This document shows, in pieces, positions 1-7,397 of a DNA stretch of 64,000 bases. The translations under genes were made by a program, and so were the position numbers. Below the pieces are notes generated by a model. The model worked only from the letters and a program-made list of their open reading frames with translations, made no database searches and was not told the origin of the DNA. The stretch covers positions 1,116,001-1,180,000 of the forward strand of contig CAWFNX010000005.1 in assembly GCA_963817335.1 (NCBI GenBank). Direction: 5' to 3'. Within the stretch, counting starts at the first letter, position 1. The number at the start of each line of letters is the position of its first letter. Source of the DNA: AV40 sp963817335. GTDB lineage: Bacteria > Verrucomicrobiota > Verrucomicrobiia > Chthoniobacterales > UBA10450.

Positions 1-684
1 CCGCCATTTTTGGTGCGACGGGAAAGCATGATCGGCACCAGCCAGCTGCCAAAATTCGAAGAGGACATGTACAAGATCGAAAAGGAAGAATTGTTTCTGG
101 CGCCGACCGCCGAGGTACCGGTCACAAATCTGCATCGCGAGGAAATCCTGGCGGTTGGCGATCTTCCGAAAAAGTTTGTCGCTTACACGCCATGTTTTCG
201 GCGCGAAGCCGGTTCGGCCGGCCGCGAGACGCGCGGCGTTATTCGGGTTCATCAGTTCGACAAGGTGGAGATGGTCAAAATCACGACCGCCGAAAAATCC
301 TATGCCGAACTTGAGTCGCTGGTCCTGAACGCGGAGAAGGTTTTGCAATTGCTCGGGCTTCATTATCGAGTGCTCGAGCTTTGCACCGGCGATCTCGGAT
401 TTGGGTCGGCGAAAACTTATGACATTGAGGTTTGGTCGCCGGGCCAAAACGCGTATCTCGAAGTATCGAGCTGCTCGAACTTCGAGGATTATCAGGCGCG
501 TCGAATGAACCTTCGTTACAAAGACGCGGACGGAAAAAATAAGTTCGCGCATAGCCTGAATGGATCCGGTCTGGCTTTGCCGAGATTGTTCGCCGCGTTG
601 ATCGAGAATTTTCAGCAACCGGACGGGTCGGTCCGGATCCCGGAAAAATTGCAGCCGTATTTCGGCGCGGCCGAAATCAGGTAG
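1..684 (+). CDS. serS: Seryl-tRNA synthetase, C-terminal part (5' end outside window)
   Basis: This cytoplasmic class II aminoacyl-tRNA synthetase charges tRNA-Ser with serine. The frame is open from base 1, so about 227 C-terminal residues are present and roughly half of a normal SerRS is missing upstream. Class II motif 2 is visible as FRREAGSAGRETRG followed by IRVHQFDKVE. Motif 3 is visible as NGSGLALPR, followed by the usual C-terminal IPEKLQPYFG. The stop codon TAG at 682-684 lies inside a palindromic repeat (680-732), which also carries the stop of the convergent DUF72 gene. The family call is secure. Confidence 0.96.
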   Translation, partial: PPFLVRRESMIGTSQLPKFEEDMYKIEKEELFLAPTAEVPVTNLHREEILAVGDLPKKFVAYTPCFRREAGSAGRETRGVIRVHQFDKVEMVKITTAEKSYAELESLVLNAEKVLQLLGLHYRVLELCTGDLGFGSAKTYDIEVWSPGQNAYLEVSSCSNFEDYQARRMNLRYKDADGKNKFAHSLNGSGLALPRLFAALIENFQQPDGSVRIPEKLQPYFGAAEIR

Positions 685-732
685 GGGCGATTGACCTCAA
701 TCGCCCTGGCGGTTCGGTGAATCGCCGCTACC
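680..732. repeat. Palindromic element A1 at a convergent junction
   Basis: A 53-bp element with outer arms GGTAGGGGCGA and TCGCCGCTACC (one mismatch) encloses hairpins around ATTGA/TCAAT and GGTTC/GAATC. It is nearly identical, in reverse orientation, to the copies at 7345-7397 and 44270-44322. It contains the TAG stop of serS (682-684) and, on the other strand, the TGA stop of the DUF72 gene (697-699). There is no T-tract, so it is not a textbook terminator. Confidence 0.9.
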
Positions 733-1611
733 TTCGGCGAAAAGATTGAGCTGCGACTTGTCTTGCTCGGCAGCAAGTTTCTCGGATTCGGATGGCAGGG
801 GTAATTCATAGCCCAGGCGCTGGGCCAAACGCTGCGCGGTTTCCGGGGCGAAACCTTCAAAATGATTGCTGACGAACGCCCAGACGTTGCGGACTTCGTT
901 GAGGTGCCGCTCGATTTTCAGAGCCCAACTTTCCAAGGCGGCCTCGCGTTTCCAAAGAAGTTTGTCATAGCGATGAACGAATTTTCCGGCGCCGTCGTAC
1001 TTGGTCGTGTAATCGCCCAGTAATCGCAGATAAATGAAATCGGCGGTTTTGGGGAGGAACTCGAACGGCGCCAGATTGCGCTCGTTTAGCGGACTAGTGT
1101 CGGCCCAAACCCAACAAACCCGGTAATTCTCCAGCAGCCGAATGATTTGCGGCCGATGCCATCCCGGATTTCGAAATTCTATCGCGAAACGAAAATCCTT
1201 TGGAAGTTGAACAAGGAACTTCCGCAATGTTTGCCGGCCGTCTTTCGGAGTGAATGAGGGCGGCAGTTGGACCAAGATGACCTGCAGCTTCGATTCGAGC
1301 GGTTCGATGGCGCGGAGAAATGCGGTGAGCTCCGCGCTACAATCGCGCAGGCGGCAAACGTGAGTGATTTCGCGTGGCAGCTTGCAACTGAAACGAAAAG
1401 ATGAAGGCGTGACTTCTACCCAGCGCCGGACCGCGTTTTCCGACGGCACACTGTAGAACGTGGAGTCGACCTCGACTGCGGGCAGATAGCGGGCGTAAAA
1501 TTCGAGCCATTCCGATTCCGGGAGGTCGGCCGGATAAAAGTTCTCTCGCCATTCCTGAAAACTCCAGGCCGCCGCGCCGATCCGGATTTTTTGCTGGTCC
1601 TTCAGGTTCAA
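697..1611 (-). CDS. DUF72 family protein
   Basis: This 304-residue protein of the DUF72 (YecE-like) TIM-barrel family has no firmly established biochemical role. Family marks are IRIGAAAWSFQEWRENFYP at the N-terminus, EVDSTFYSVPS, SFRFSCKLPREITH, FAIEFRNPGW and TADFIYLRLLG. Its length is normal for the family or slightly long. The last eleven residues, GSGDSPNRQGD, are translated from the palindromic element 680-732, so the native C-terminus was probably a little shorter or different. It converges on serS and is divergent from the BamD-like gene. Confidence 0.9.
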   Translation of the reverse strand: MNLKDQQKIRIGAAAWSFQEWRENFYPADLPESEWLEFYARYLPAVEVDSTFYSVPSENAVRRWVEVTPSSFRFSCKLPREITHVCRLRDCSAELTAFLRAIEPLESKLQVILVQLPPSFTPKDGRQTLRKFLVQLPKDFRFAIEFRNPGWHRPQIIRLLENYRVCWVWADTSPLNERNLAPFEFLPKTADFIYLRLLGDYTTKYDGAGKFVHRYDKLLWKREAALESWALKIERHLNEVRNVWAFVSNHFEGFAPETAQRLAQRLGYELPLPSESEKLAAEQDKSQLNLFAEGSGDSPNRQGD

Positions 1612-1748
1612 GTTTCTCCAAATCTAAGCTAAATCGGAAGTCGCGGGAAGTTATCGATGTTAGACTTGGTGCAGGGCAATATCGGACGCCGTTTTGCCCT
1701 CCAGCCCAACTTGACGCAATGGTTAAGTCAATTACCCTGCCAGTCCCG

Positions 1749-3065
1749 ATGAAACTTCGAGTTCTTCCCCTTTTTGTGGCGCTTCTTTGTAGTGCTTTTT
1801 GCGCCGCCGATTCGGCAGTTGTTTTCCGCCCCGGCGGGAAGGCTAAATATGTGCCGCCGGGCGAGGAGGAACTGAACGGCAATGCCGCCGAACTTTTCGA
1901 CATCGGGCAGAAGGCGGAAAAAGATGATAATCCCAGACGCGCCATCGGGGCCTACCGCCAGCTGGTGCGAAAATATCCGCATGACGCACTCGCAGCGGGT
2001 TCCGCATTTCGTGCCGCAGTGTTGCTCGAAAAAACCCGCGAGTTTCTCGAGTCCGCCACCGCTTATCGCGTGGTGGTGATCAATTATCCGACTAGCCCGC
2101 ATTTCAACGAGGCCATCGAAGGACAGTTTCGGATCGGCGAATTGTATTTGGCAGGGAAAAAACTGAAGCTGCTCGGCATTCCGCTTGCCACATCGATGGA
2201 TCGCGCGGTGGAGATTTTCGCATCGATCATCCGCACTGCGCCCTATGGTAAGTATACCGCGCGTGCCCAGTTCGACATCGGTTTGGCCCGGGAAAAACAG
2301 GGCGCTAACGACGCCGCAATTCAAGCTTACCAGGCGGTGATCGATAAATTTCCGACCGACCCAGCTGCCGCGGATGCGCAATATCAGATAGGATACATTT
2401 GGTTAACCGCTGCCAAAGGCGGAACGAGGGACATCGCGGCGACCAACAGCGCCAGGACGGCATTCCAGGATTATTTGTTCCGATACCCAAATAGCGAAAA
2501 AGCAGCCCAGGCGCGGGCCAATCTCCAATTATTGGAACATAAATCGACCAATAGCTCCTTTGATGTGGCCAAGTTCTACGATAAACAGAAGGCCTATCGC
2601 GCGGCGGTCATTTATTATAATGAGGTAATTCGACAACAACCCGGCTCCGCGGAAAGCGAAAAAGCCAAGAAACGGATCGAAGAACTTCGAGCCAAGGTAG
2701 GCGATAAAGTGTTGCAATCCGCCGAGGAGGCGAACAAGGACAAAAACAAAGTTGCCGGTCAGCAGCAAGGGGCGGCGAAAGCCGCGCCGGCCCCGCCATC
2801 CGCGGACAAGCCCGTTCCTCCAGGTGCCGACTCGGAGCCGATGTTGCCTCCGGATTTAGATACTTCACTTCCGCCGTCGCCTGCATCTTCCTCTATGGGT
2901 ACGACTGGTTCCTCGTCTTCTTCTTCGGAACCGGCCAGTAGCGCAGCTCCCGAACCGACGACGCCTCCCGATCAAAGTTCGGCTGTTACGCCCGCAGAGT
3001 CGCCGGCCCCGAACGCATCGGACAACACCGGCTCATCGGAAGCGGTGGCTTCACCGACGCCGTGA
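1749..3065 (+). CDS. BamD/YfiO-like TPR protein with a long Pro/Ser-rich tail
   Basis: This is a 438-residue exported protein. The chosen start at 1749 gives a signal peptide (MKLRVLPLFVALLCSAFCAA). An upstream ATG at 1719 would place ten polar residues before it. Several TPR-like repeats follow, such as AIGAYRQLVRKYPHDALA, AIQAYQAVIDKFPTDPAAADAQ and AVIYYNEVIRQQPGSAE. These resemble BamD, which helps insert outer-membrane proteins. From about residue 335 it becomes a low-complexity Pro/Ala/Ser/Thr tail that ordinary BamD lacks. It overlaps the LptE-like gene by 4 bases, so the two are probably co-transcribed envelope genes. The lipobox is unconvincing (no clean L-x-G/A-C), so anchoring is uncertain. 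Confidence 0.75.
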   Translation: MKLRVLPLFVALLCSAFCAADSAVVFRPGGKAKYVPPGEEELNGNAAELFDIGQKAEKDDNPRRAIGAYRQLVRKYPHDALAAGSAFRAAVLLEKTREFLESATAYRVVVINYPTSPHFNEAIEGQFRIGELYLAGKKLKLLGIPLATSMDRAVEIFASIIRTAPYGKYTARAQFDIGLAREKQGANDAAIQAYQAVIDKFPTDPAAADAQYQIGYIWLTAAKGGTRDIAATNSARTAFQDYLFRYPNSEKAAQARANLQLLEHKSTNSSFDVAKFYDKQKAYRAAVIYYNEVIRQQPGSAESEKAKKRIEELRAKVGDKVLQSAEEANKDKNKVAGQQQGAAKAAPAPPSADKPVPPGADSEPMLPPDLDTSLPPSPASSSMGTTGSSSSSSEPASSAAPEPTTPPDQSSAVTPAESPAPNASDNTGSSEAVASPTP

Positions 3066-3604
3066 AAAAGTCATTGGCGGCCGCGTTCGCCTGCCTCGCT
3101 CTAAGTGGGTGTCTCGGTTATCGCATTGGACCGGCCAAACCGAACTACCTCAAAGACGTTCACACCATCTCGATCCCGACCTTTGAGAACAAGACCTTGC
3201 TCCCACGGGTTGAAGTTCTGGTCACAGGCACCGTCATCAAACAGTTTCAACAGGACGGCACTTATAAAATTGCGACCGGCAACAACGCGGATGCGACGCT
3301 CAAAGGCGAGATTTCTCGGATCACGCGATCGCCGGCCCGTTCGGTGGTCGGAAATGTTCTTGCGACCAGCGAATTTAATCTGACGGTGCACGTGAAGTAC
3401 AGGCTGGTCGGACCGGACGGCAAGTCGCTTGGCTCGTCTGGCGATGTGGTGGGCACCACCAGCTTTTTCGTAAGCTCGAGTTCAACCACTAATAGTAACC
3501 AGCAGGTTTTAGGGGATGTCACTACCGATGAGCGCCAGGCCTTACCGTTGGCAGCCGAAGAATTGGCTAAGCGCCTCGTCACCCAGCTCAGTGAAGGCTG
3601 GTGA
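3062..3604 (+). CDS. lptE: LptE-like outer-membrane lipoprotein
   Basis: This 180-residue lipoprotein starts at GTG, overlapping the previous stop (GTGA). The signal sequence ends in lipobox LSGC with the lipidated Cys at residue 17. The body (GYRIGP, then VHTISIPTFENKTLLPRVE and the TYKIATGNNADATLKGEI region) matches the LptE-type family that plugs the LptD lipopolysaccharide translocon in the outer membrane. Its position directly behind a BamD-like gene fits an outer-membrane biogenesis unit. LptD is not in the window. The family call is fairly strong, and the role is inferred from it. Confidence 0.8.
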   Translation: MKKSLAAAFACLALSGCLGYRIGPAKPNYLKDVHTISIPTFENKTLLPRVEVLVTGTVIKQFQQDGTYKIATGNNADATLKGEISRITRSPARSVVGNVLATSEFNLTVHVKYRLVGPDGKSLGSSGDVVGTTSFFVSSSSTTNSNQQVLGDVTTDERQALPLAAEELAKRLVTQLSEGW

Positions 3605-3610
3605 TTCGCC

Positions 3611-4489
3611 ATGAAAGGCGAGGAGAAACTTTGGAACATTCTCGGCGATAAACTGGAGACCCTGCGCGCGAGCAATCGTCTGCCCGAAGCAATTCGCGTC
3701 GCCGAAACATTGTTGGAGCTGGCCAAGCGCACTTTTGGCGAGGACGATAATGCCCTCGCAATCAGTTACGAGAAACTCGGAACTCTTCTCGATCAAAGTG
3801 GCGACCGCACCAAAGCGAAGCCGTATTTATTGAAAGCCCACGCGGTTTTGGAGAAAGCGAAACCGCCGGACCAACGGTTGCTTTACGGCTCTGCCCGTCG
3901 TCTCGCATTTTTGTGCGATAACCTTGGGCAACAGGACGAAGCGATCCGTTACTACGAGAAAGCGATCGCCGCCGGTACCACGCTTGACGATCTCCCCTAT
4001 GCCGATTTGGGAACAATGCTCAACAACGTGGCATTGATCTTCCGCCGATCAGGCCGGCAGAAAGCGGCCGAGCCGTACTATTTGCACGCTCTGGAGATTT
4101 ACGAAAAACAGCTCGGGCCGCAGCACGCCGACGTCGCGTCGGTGCTGAATAATCTCGCCGTTTTTTTCACGAACGAGAAACGTTACGCCGAAGCGGAGAA
4201 AACCCATCTGCGCGCGCTGGCCATTCGCGAAAAGGTTCTTCCGCCGACTCATCCTGACATCGCGCAATCCAAATGCAATCTGGCCGTGGTTTATCATTCG
4301 CGAGGCGATTATCCGAAAGCGGCCGAGTTGTATCGCGCATCGCTCGCCGCCTGGGAAGAAGCGACCGATCAGCCGCCGGAAGATTACGAAATCGTGGCCG
4401 CCAATTATGCCGACCTCTTGCGTTCGTTAGGCAAAGCGCGCAAAGCCCAGCAACTCGAAGCCCGCGCCCGCAAACGCCGCCGGGGTTGA
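3611..4489 (+). CDS. Tetratricopeptide-repeat protein (kinesin-light-chain type)
   Basis: This 292-residue protein has no signal peptide and consists almost entirely of TPR units of the 42-residue kinesin-light-chain type. Examples are ALAISYEKLGTLLDQSGD, AIRYYEKAIAAG, AEPYYLHALEIYEKQLG and AEKTHLRALAIREKVLP. Such repeats form protein-binding superhelices, and no catalytic domain is seen. It starts six bases after lptE, so it is probably in the same transcript. The partner is unknown. The C-terminus is strongly basic (ARARKRRRG). Confidence 0.8.
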   Translation: MKGEEKLWNILGDKLETLRASNRLPEAIRVAETLLELAKRTFGEDDNALAISYEKLGTLLDQSGDRTKAKPYLLKAHAVLEKAKPPDQRLLYGSARRLAFLCDNLGQQDEAIRYYEKAIAAGTTLDDLPYADLGTMLNNVALIFRRSGRQKAAEPYYLHALEIYEKQLGPQHADVASVLNNLAVFFTNEKRYAEAEKTHLRALAIREKVLPPTHPDIAQSKCNLAVVYHSRGDYPKAAELYRASLAAWEEATDQPPEDYEIVAANYADLLRSLGKARKAQQLEARARKRRRG

Positions 4490-4595
4490 TTCGAAATGGT
4501 TGAATCATGCCGCCCTGCGGCAATCTATATCCAGGGAACACATTGGATGCACTAGCGGGAGCGTAATATTTAGATACGACCCCCGTCCGCGGTTT

Positions 4596-4624
4596 TTGAC
4601 AAATCGAACGGCAAACATCATACA
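4596..4624 (+). promoter_or_regulatory. Possible promoter of tRNA-Leu
   Basis: A perfect -35 hexamer TTGACA (4596-4601) is followed after 17 bases by a weak -10 CATACA (4619-4624). The mature tRNA begins 14 bases after it. Spacing and position fit a sigma-70-type promoter, but the -10 matches consensus at only three of six positions. Confidence 0.45.
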
Positions 4625-4637
4625 TCACAACTTCCTC

Positions 4638-4718
4638 GCTCACGTGGCGGAATGGCAGACGCGTACGGCTCAGGACCGTATGGGGCAACCCGTGGAGGTT
4701 CAAGTCCTCTCGTGAGCA
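4638..4718 (+). tRNA. tRNA-Leu, anticodon CAG
   Basis: The 81-nt gene has acceptor arms GCTCACG (4638-4644) and CGTGAGC (4711-4717) with discriminator A at 4718. The anticodon stem TACGG/CCGTA encloses loop CTCAGGA, giving anticodon CAG (leucine, codon CUG). A long variable arm typical of class II tRNAs and a T-loop TTCAAGT are present. The 3' CCA is not encoded. An apparent reading frame through this locus is spurious. Confidence 0.96.
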
Positions 4719-4775
4719 GTCCGAGCTCGCCACGGGACGAGTTCGTCCGACTGGCGGACCGGACTGGCGGTTTTT
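4717..4775 (+). terminator. Weak candidate terminator after tRNA-Leu
   Basis: CAGTCCG at 4717-4723 can pair with CGGACTG at 4760-4766. A smaller hairpin, GTCCG/CGGAC (4745-4759), lies inside. A run of five T follows at 4771-4775. The outer stem overlaps the tRNA 3' end and the T-run is short, so this is only suggestive. Confidence 0.3.
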
Positions 4776-4813
4776 AGCGTTGCGCCGCAATCGTCCGCAA
4801 CCGATAAACGAAA

Positions 4814-5290
4814 ATGCGCTGGCTGCTCTATCTGCATTTCAGCCTTTGGTTCGCGCTTTTCGCCGTTTTTATCTGGATCAGCGCGCCCATCATTGGCTCC
4901 GCCGTCATGGAAAATCGAATCGGGCCAGCCGAGACGAATTGTTCGATTGATACCTATCTTCGCGGACTAACCGGGATCGAACACGGGTCGGAAACGATTC
5001 CCGAAGCATTTCGCCGTTTGGGCAAAGAAGGCCGGCTCATCGTTTTTGTCCGCAATGAAAATGACCAAAGTGAATTTCTCGGGATGATGATTGGCTACCT
5101 GTCGTGGCCTCGTGAAGTTCAGATAATCGGTGTTCCGGGCGAGACCGTCGGCAAAGAGCTCGCGAACATCCAACCTGGCGCCGTTGCCGGAGTAGTTTTC
5201 TGTTCCGTCAGTCCCCCGGCGTGGCTGCAAAATCGCCTACGACTCGGCTCGAGCATTGTTCTCGTTCCGGTGACTCAAGCCGCGCCATGA
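4814..5290 (+). CDS. Hypothetical membrane-anchored protein
   Basis: This 158-residue protein is not recognised. Residues about 3-32 form one hydrophobic segment (LLYLHFSLWFALFAVFIW), which is a likely signal anchor. The remainder is a soluble mixed alpha/beta domain with no motif I can name. The start at 4814 is the first ATG downstream of the tRNA and gives a clean anchor. The stop overlaps the ATG of the next gene (ATGA, 5287-5290), so the two are probably translated together and may act together in the membrane. Confidence 0.6.
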   Translation: MRWLLYLHFSLWFALFAVFIWISAPIIGSAVMENRIGPAETNCSIDTYLRGLTGIEHGSETIPEAFRRLGKEGRLIVFVRNENDQSEFLGMMIGYLSWPREVQIIGVPGETVGKELANIQPGAVAGVVFCSVSPPAWLQNRLRLGSSIVLVPVTQAAP

Positions 5291-6648
5291 TCGTTCTCGG
5301 ATTAATCGCGGCGCTTTTCACAATCTTCATCGCCGGTTTCGGCATTGCGATATTGGTCTTCGCCCGCGCGAATCGAATCAACGTGATTGAGTGCGCTTGT
5401 CTGGGCTGGTTGTTCGGCTGCGGGATTATTTCGTTGCTGCTTTGGATTTGCGGGACGTTTTGTTCGGGATTGCTCTTGCAGACGATCGTCGCGCTTGGGT
5501 GCTTGTTTTTTGGGATCCTCGGCTGGCGCGCCAGAAAAGAATCAAAGGCAAAATTTGATCTGCCGAAGCCGGCCAATGTCGCCGAATGGATTCTTGGAAG
5601 CATCATCGCGGTCCAGATCGCGATCCTGATTTTCGTTTCATTCAAGCATACCCTCGGCTGGGACGGTCTGTTCAATTGGGAATTGAAAGCGCGCTACGCG
5701 TTTCAGAACGGCGGAACAATTCCTGCCGCGTATTATTCGAGCGCCGGCCGCGCGTTCAGTCATCCGGAATATCCTTTGGGCATCCCGTTCACCGAACTTT
5801 GGTTGTACTTGTGGATGGGGGAGCCGAACCAATTCTGGGTAAAGATCATTTTCCCGTTATTTTATGCCGTCTGTGCGCTGCTTCTTGCGATGTTCGTGTC
5901 ACGATTGTCCGGTAAACGCTGGATCGGTTTGCTGACCGCGGCGCTTTTGCCGTTCGTTCCGTCGATCAGCGTCAGCCCAGGCGGAGTCGTTGTTGGATAC
6001 GTCGATGTTCCGTTGAGCGTCTTCTACTTGGCGGCCCTCGGTTATTTGCTCCTCTGGTTCAGAACCGATGATTCTCGATTCATCGTTGTCTTCGCTGGGT
6101 GCAGTGCGCTGCTTCCATGGATCAAGTCTGAAGGAATAATTTTGTGGGCGGTTCTGGTTTTGCTCGGCTTCGTCTTCAGTCTGGTCAGACGTCGACTCGT
6201 TCAATTCGTGGCATCGATCGCGCCGGGATTAATTCTAATCCTTGCCTGGCGCCTTTATCTTCGCGTCGTCCATCTTTTGCCGCATTCCGATTTTGTTCGT
6301 CCGAGCTTTAATACGCTGGGCAATCACATCGGCAGGCTGGGCGACATTTTCGGCATTCTCTTCGCTGAGGTAGGCCAGATATCTCAGTGGAGCATTTTTT
6401 GGTTAATCGCTGCAATCGGCCTGATCTACCTCGTTGCGTCGCGCAAACTGGAAAGGGTTGTCCTCGCGTCCGCCGTCGTTATTCCGATTCTGTTGTATTC
6501 GCTAACCTACGTTTTCAGCAGTTGGCCAAGTTATAGCGCGCACATGACGTCTTCGGTCCCGCGCCTGCTCTTGCAGGTGATGCCGGCGGGCTGGCTCGCG
6601 ATTGGATTGGCTTTGAGCGGGGCAAAGCGCGAAATTCAAACGCTCTGA
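5287..6648 (+). CDS. Multi-pass membrane protein, GT-C glycosyltransferase-like
   Basis: This 453-residue protein has about ten hydrophobic segments. The start at 5287 (ATGA overlap with the previous stop) is preferred because 22 residues further upstream in the same frame are polar and non-conserved. After the first two helices comes a periplasmic-type loop, GWDGLFNWELKARYAF ... FSHPEYPLGIPF, resembling the acidic loops of GT39/PMT-like lipid-linked-sugar transferases. No specific family can be assigned by eye. It is followed immediately by ubiE. Confidence 0.6.
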   Translation: MIVLGLIAALFTIFIAGFGIAILVFARANRINVIECACLGWLFGCGIISLLLWICGTFCSGLLLQTIVALGCLFFGILGWRARKESKAKFDLPKPANVAEWILGSIIAVQIAILIFVSFKHTLGWDGLFNWELKARYAFQNGGTIPAAYYSSAGRAFSHPEYPLGIPFTELWLYLWMGEPNQFWVKIIFPLFYAVCALLLAMFVSRLSGKRWIGLLTAALLPFVPSISVSPGGVVVGYVDVPLSVFYLAALGYLLLWFRTDDSRFIVVFAGCSALLPWIKSEGIILWAVLVLLGFVFSLVRRRLVQFVASIAPGLILILAWRLYLRVVHLLPHSDFVRPSFNTLGNHIGRLGDIFGILFAEVGQISQWSIFWLIAAIGLIYLVASRKLERVVLASAVVIPILLYSLTYVFSSWPSYSAHMTSSVPRLLLQVMPAGWLAIGLALSGAKREIQTL

Positions 6649-6698
6649 ATTATTTCGAAGTCAGTCCAAAGGACCGGAGTCCAGAAGCAGTTCGCGCA

Positions 6699-7349
6699 AT
6701 GTTTGGCAGCATTGCGCGCCGTTACGATCTCGCCAACCACGTCCTGAGTTGCGGTTTCGATTTTGTTTGGCGGAAACGGGCTGCCCACACTGTGTCGGGA
6801 TGGAATCCGAAAAACGTTGTCGATCTCGCTGCGGGCACCGGTGATTTGACGCTCGCATTGGCGAAGACGTTGCCGCATTCGGAAATTGTCGCCGCCGATT
6901 TCTCCGAAGAAATGCTGGCGATCGCGAAAGCAAAAGGCGTCAAAAATGTTGTGGTTGCGGATGCGCTGGCTCTTCCGTTTGAAGATCGCTCGTTCGACTG
7001 CCTCACCATTGCGTTCGGATTGCGCAACATAAAAGATTGGAGCGCCGCTTTGCGGGAGATGGCGCGAGTGTTGAACGACAACGGCCATTTGCTGATCATG
7101 GAGTTTTCGCTTCCGCAAATATCGATGTTGCGCGCGATTTACCGATTTTATCTGCACCGACTGATTCCAGTTTTGGGGTCGTTGCTTACCGGCAAGAAAT
7201 CGGCCTACGATTATCTGGGCGACTCGATCGAGCAATTTCCAGGCGGGGAAATCATGTTGCGGCTGATTGAGTCCAACGGCTTTCGAAATGCGTCCGCTGA
7301 ACCGCTTTCCGGCGGGATTGTAACGATTTATACCGCGGCAAAAGGGTAG
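6699..7349 (+). CDS. ubiE: Demethylmenaquinone/ubiquinone C-methyltransferase
   Basis: This 216-residue S-adenosylmethionine-dependent methyltransferase carries out the last methylation in quinone synthesis (MenG/UbiE). The SAM site is VVDLAAGTGDLTLALAK. Family motifs include FGSIARRYDLANHVLS, DALALPFEDRSFDC, AFGLRNI and GGIVTIYTA at the C-terminus. The ATG at 6699 encodes the Met of the conserved MF-SIA block. The frame stays open upstream with family-like residues (SPEAVRA) back to a CTG at 6645, so the true start may lie upstream at a non-ATG codon. The stop TAG (7347-7349) lies in palindromic element A2. Confidence 0.9.
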   Translation: MFGSIARRYDLANHVLSCGFDFVWRKRAAHTVSGWNPKNVVDLAAGTGDLTLALAKTLPHSEIVAADFSEEMLAIAKAKGVKNVVVADALALPFEDRSFDCLTIAFGLRNIKDWSAALREMARVLNDNGHLLIMEFSLPQISMLRAIYRFYLHRLIPVLGSLLTGKKSAYDYLGDSIEQFPGGEIMLRLIESNGFRNASAEPLSGGIVTIYTAAKG

Positions 7350-7397
7350 CGGCGGTTCACCGAACCGCCATGGCGATTGAGGTCAATCGCCGCTACC
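7345..7397. repeat. Palindromic element A2 at a convergent junction
   Basis: This is the second 53-bp copy, with ends GGTAGCGGCG and CGCCGCTACC and inner hairpins GGTTC-ACC-GAACC and ATTGA/TCAAT. It contains the TAG stop of ubiE (7347-7349) and, on the other strand, the TAG stop of the DUF4340 gene (7393-7395). It is in inverse orientation relative to A1. Confidence 0.9.

Noticed and set aside
4500..4715. Open frame ending HVAEWQTRTAQDRMGQPVEVQVLS
   Set aside because: It reads through the tRNA-Leu gene, and this peptide pattern is a well-known translation artefact of tRNA-Leu.
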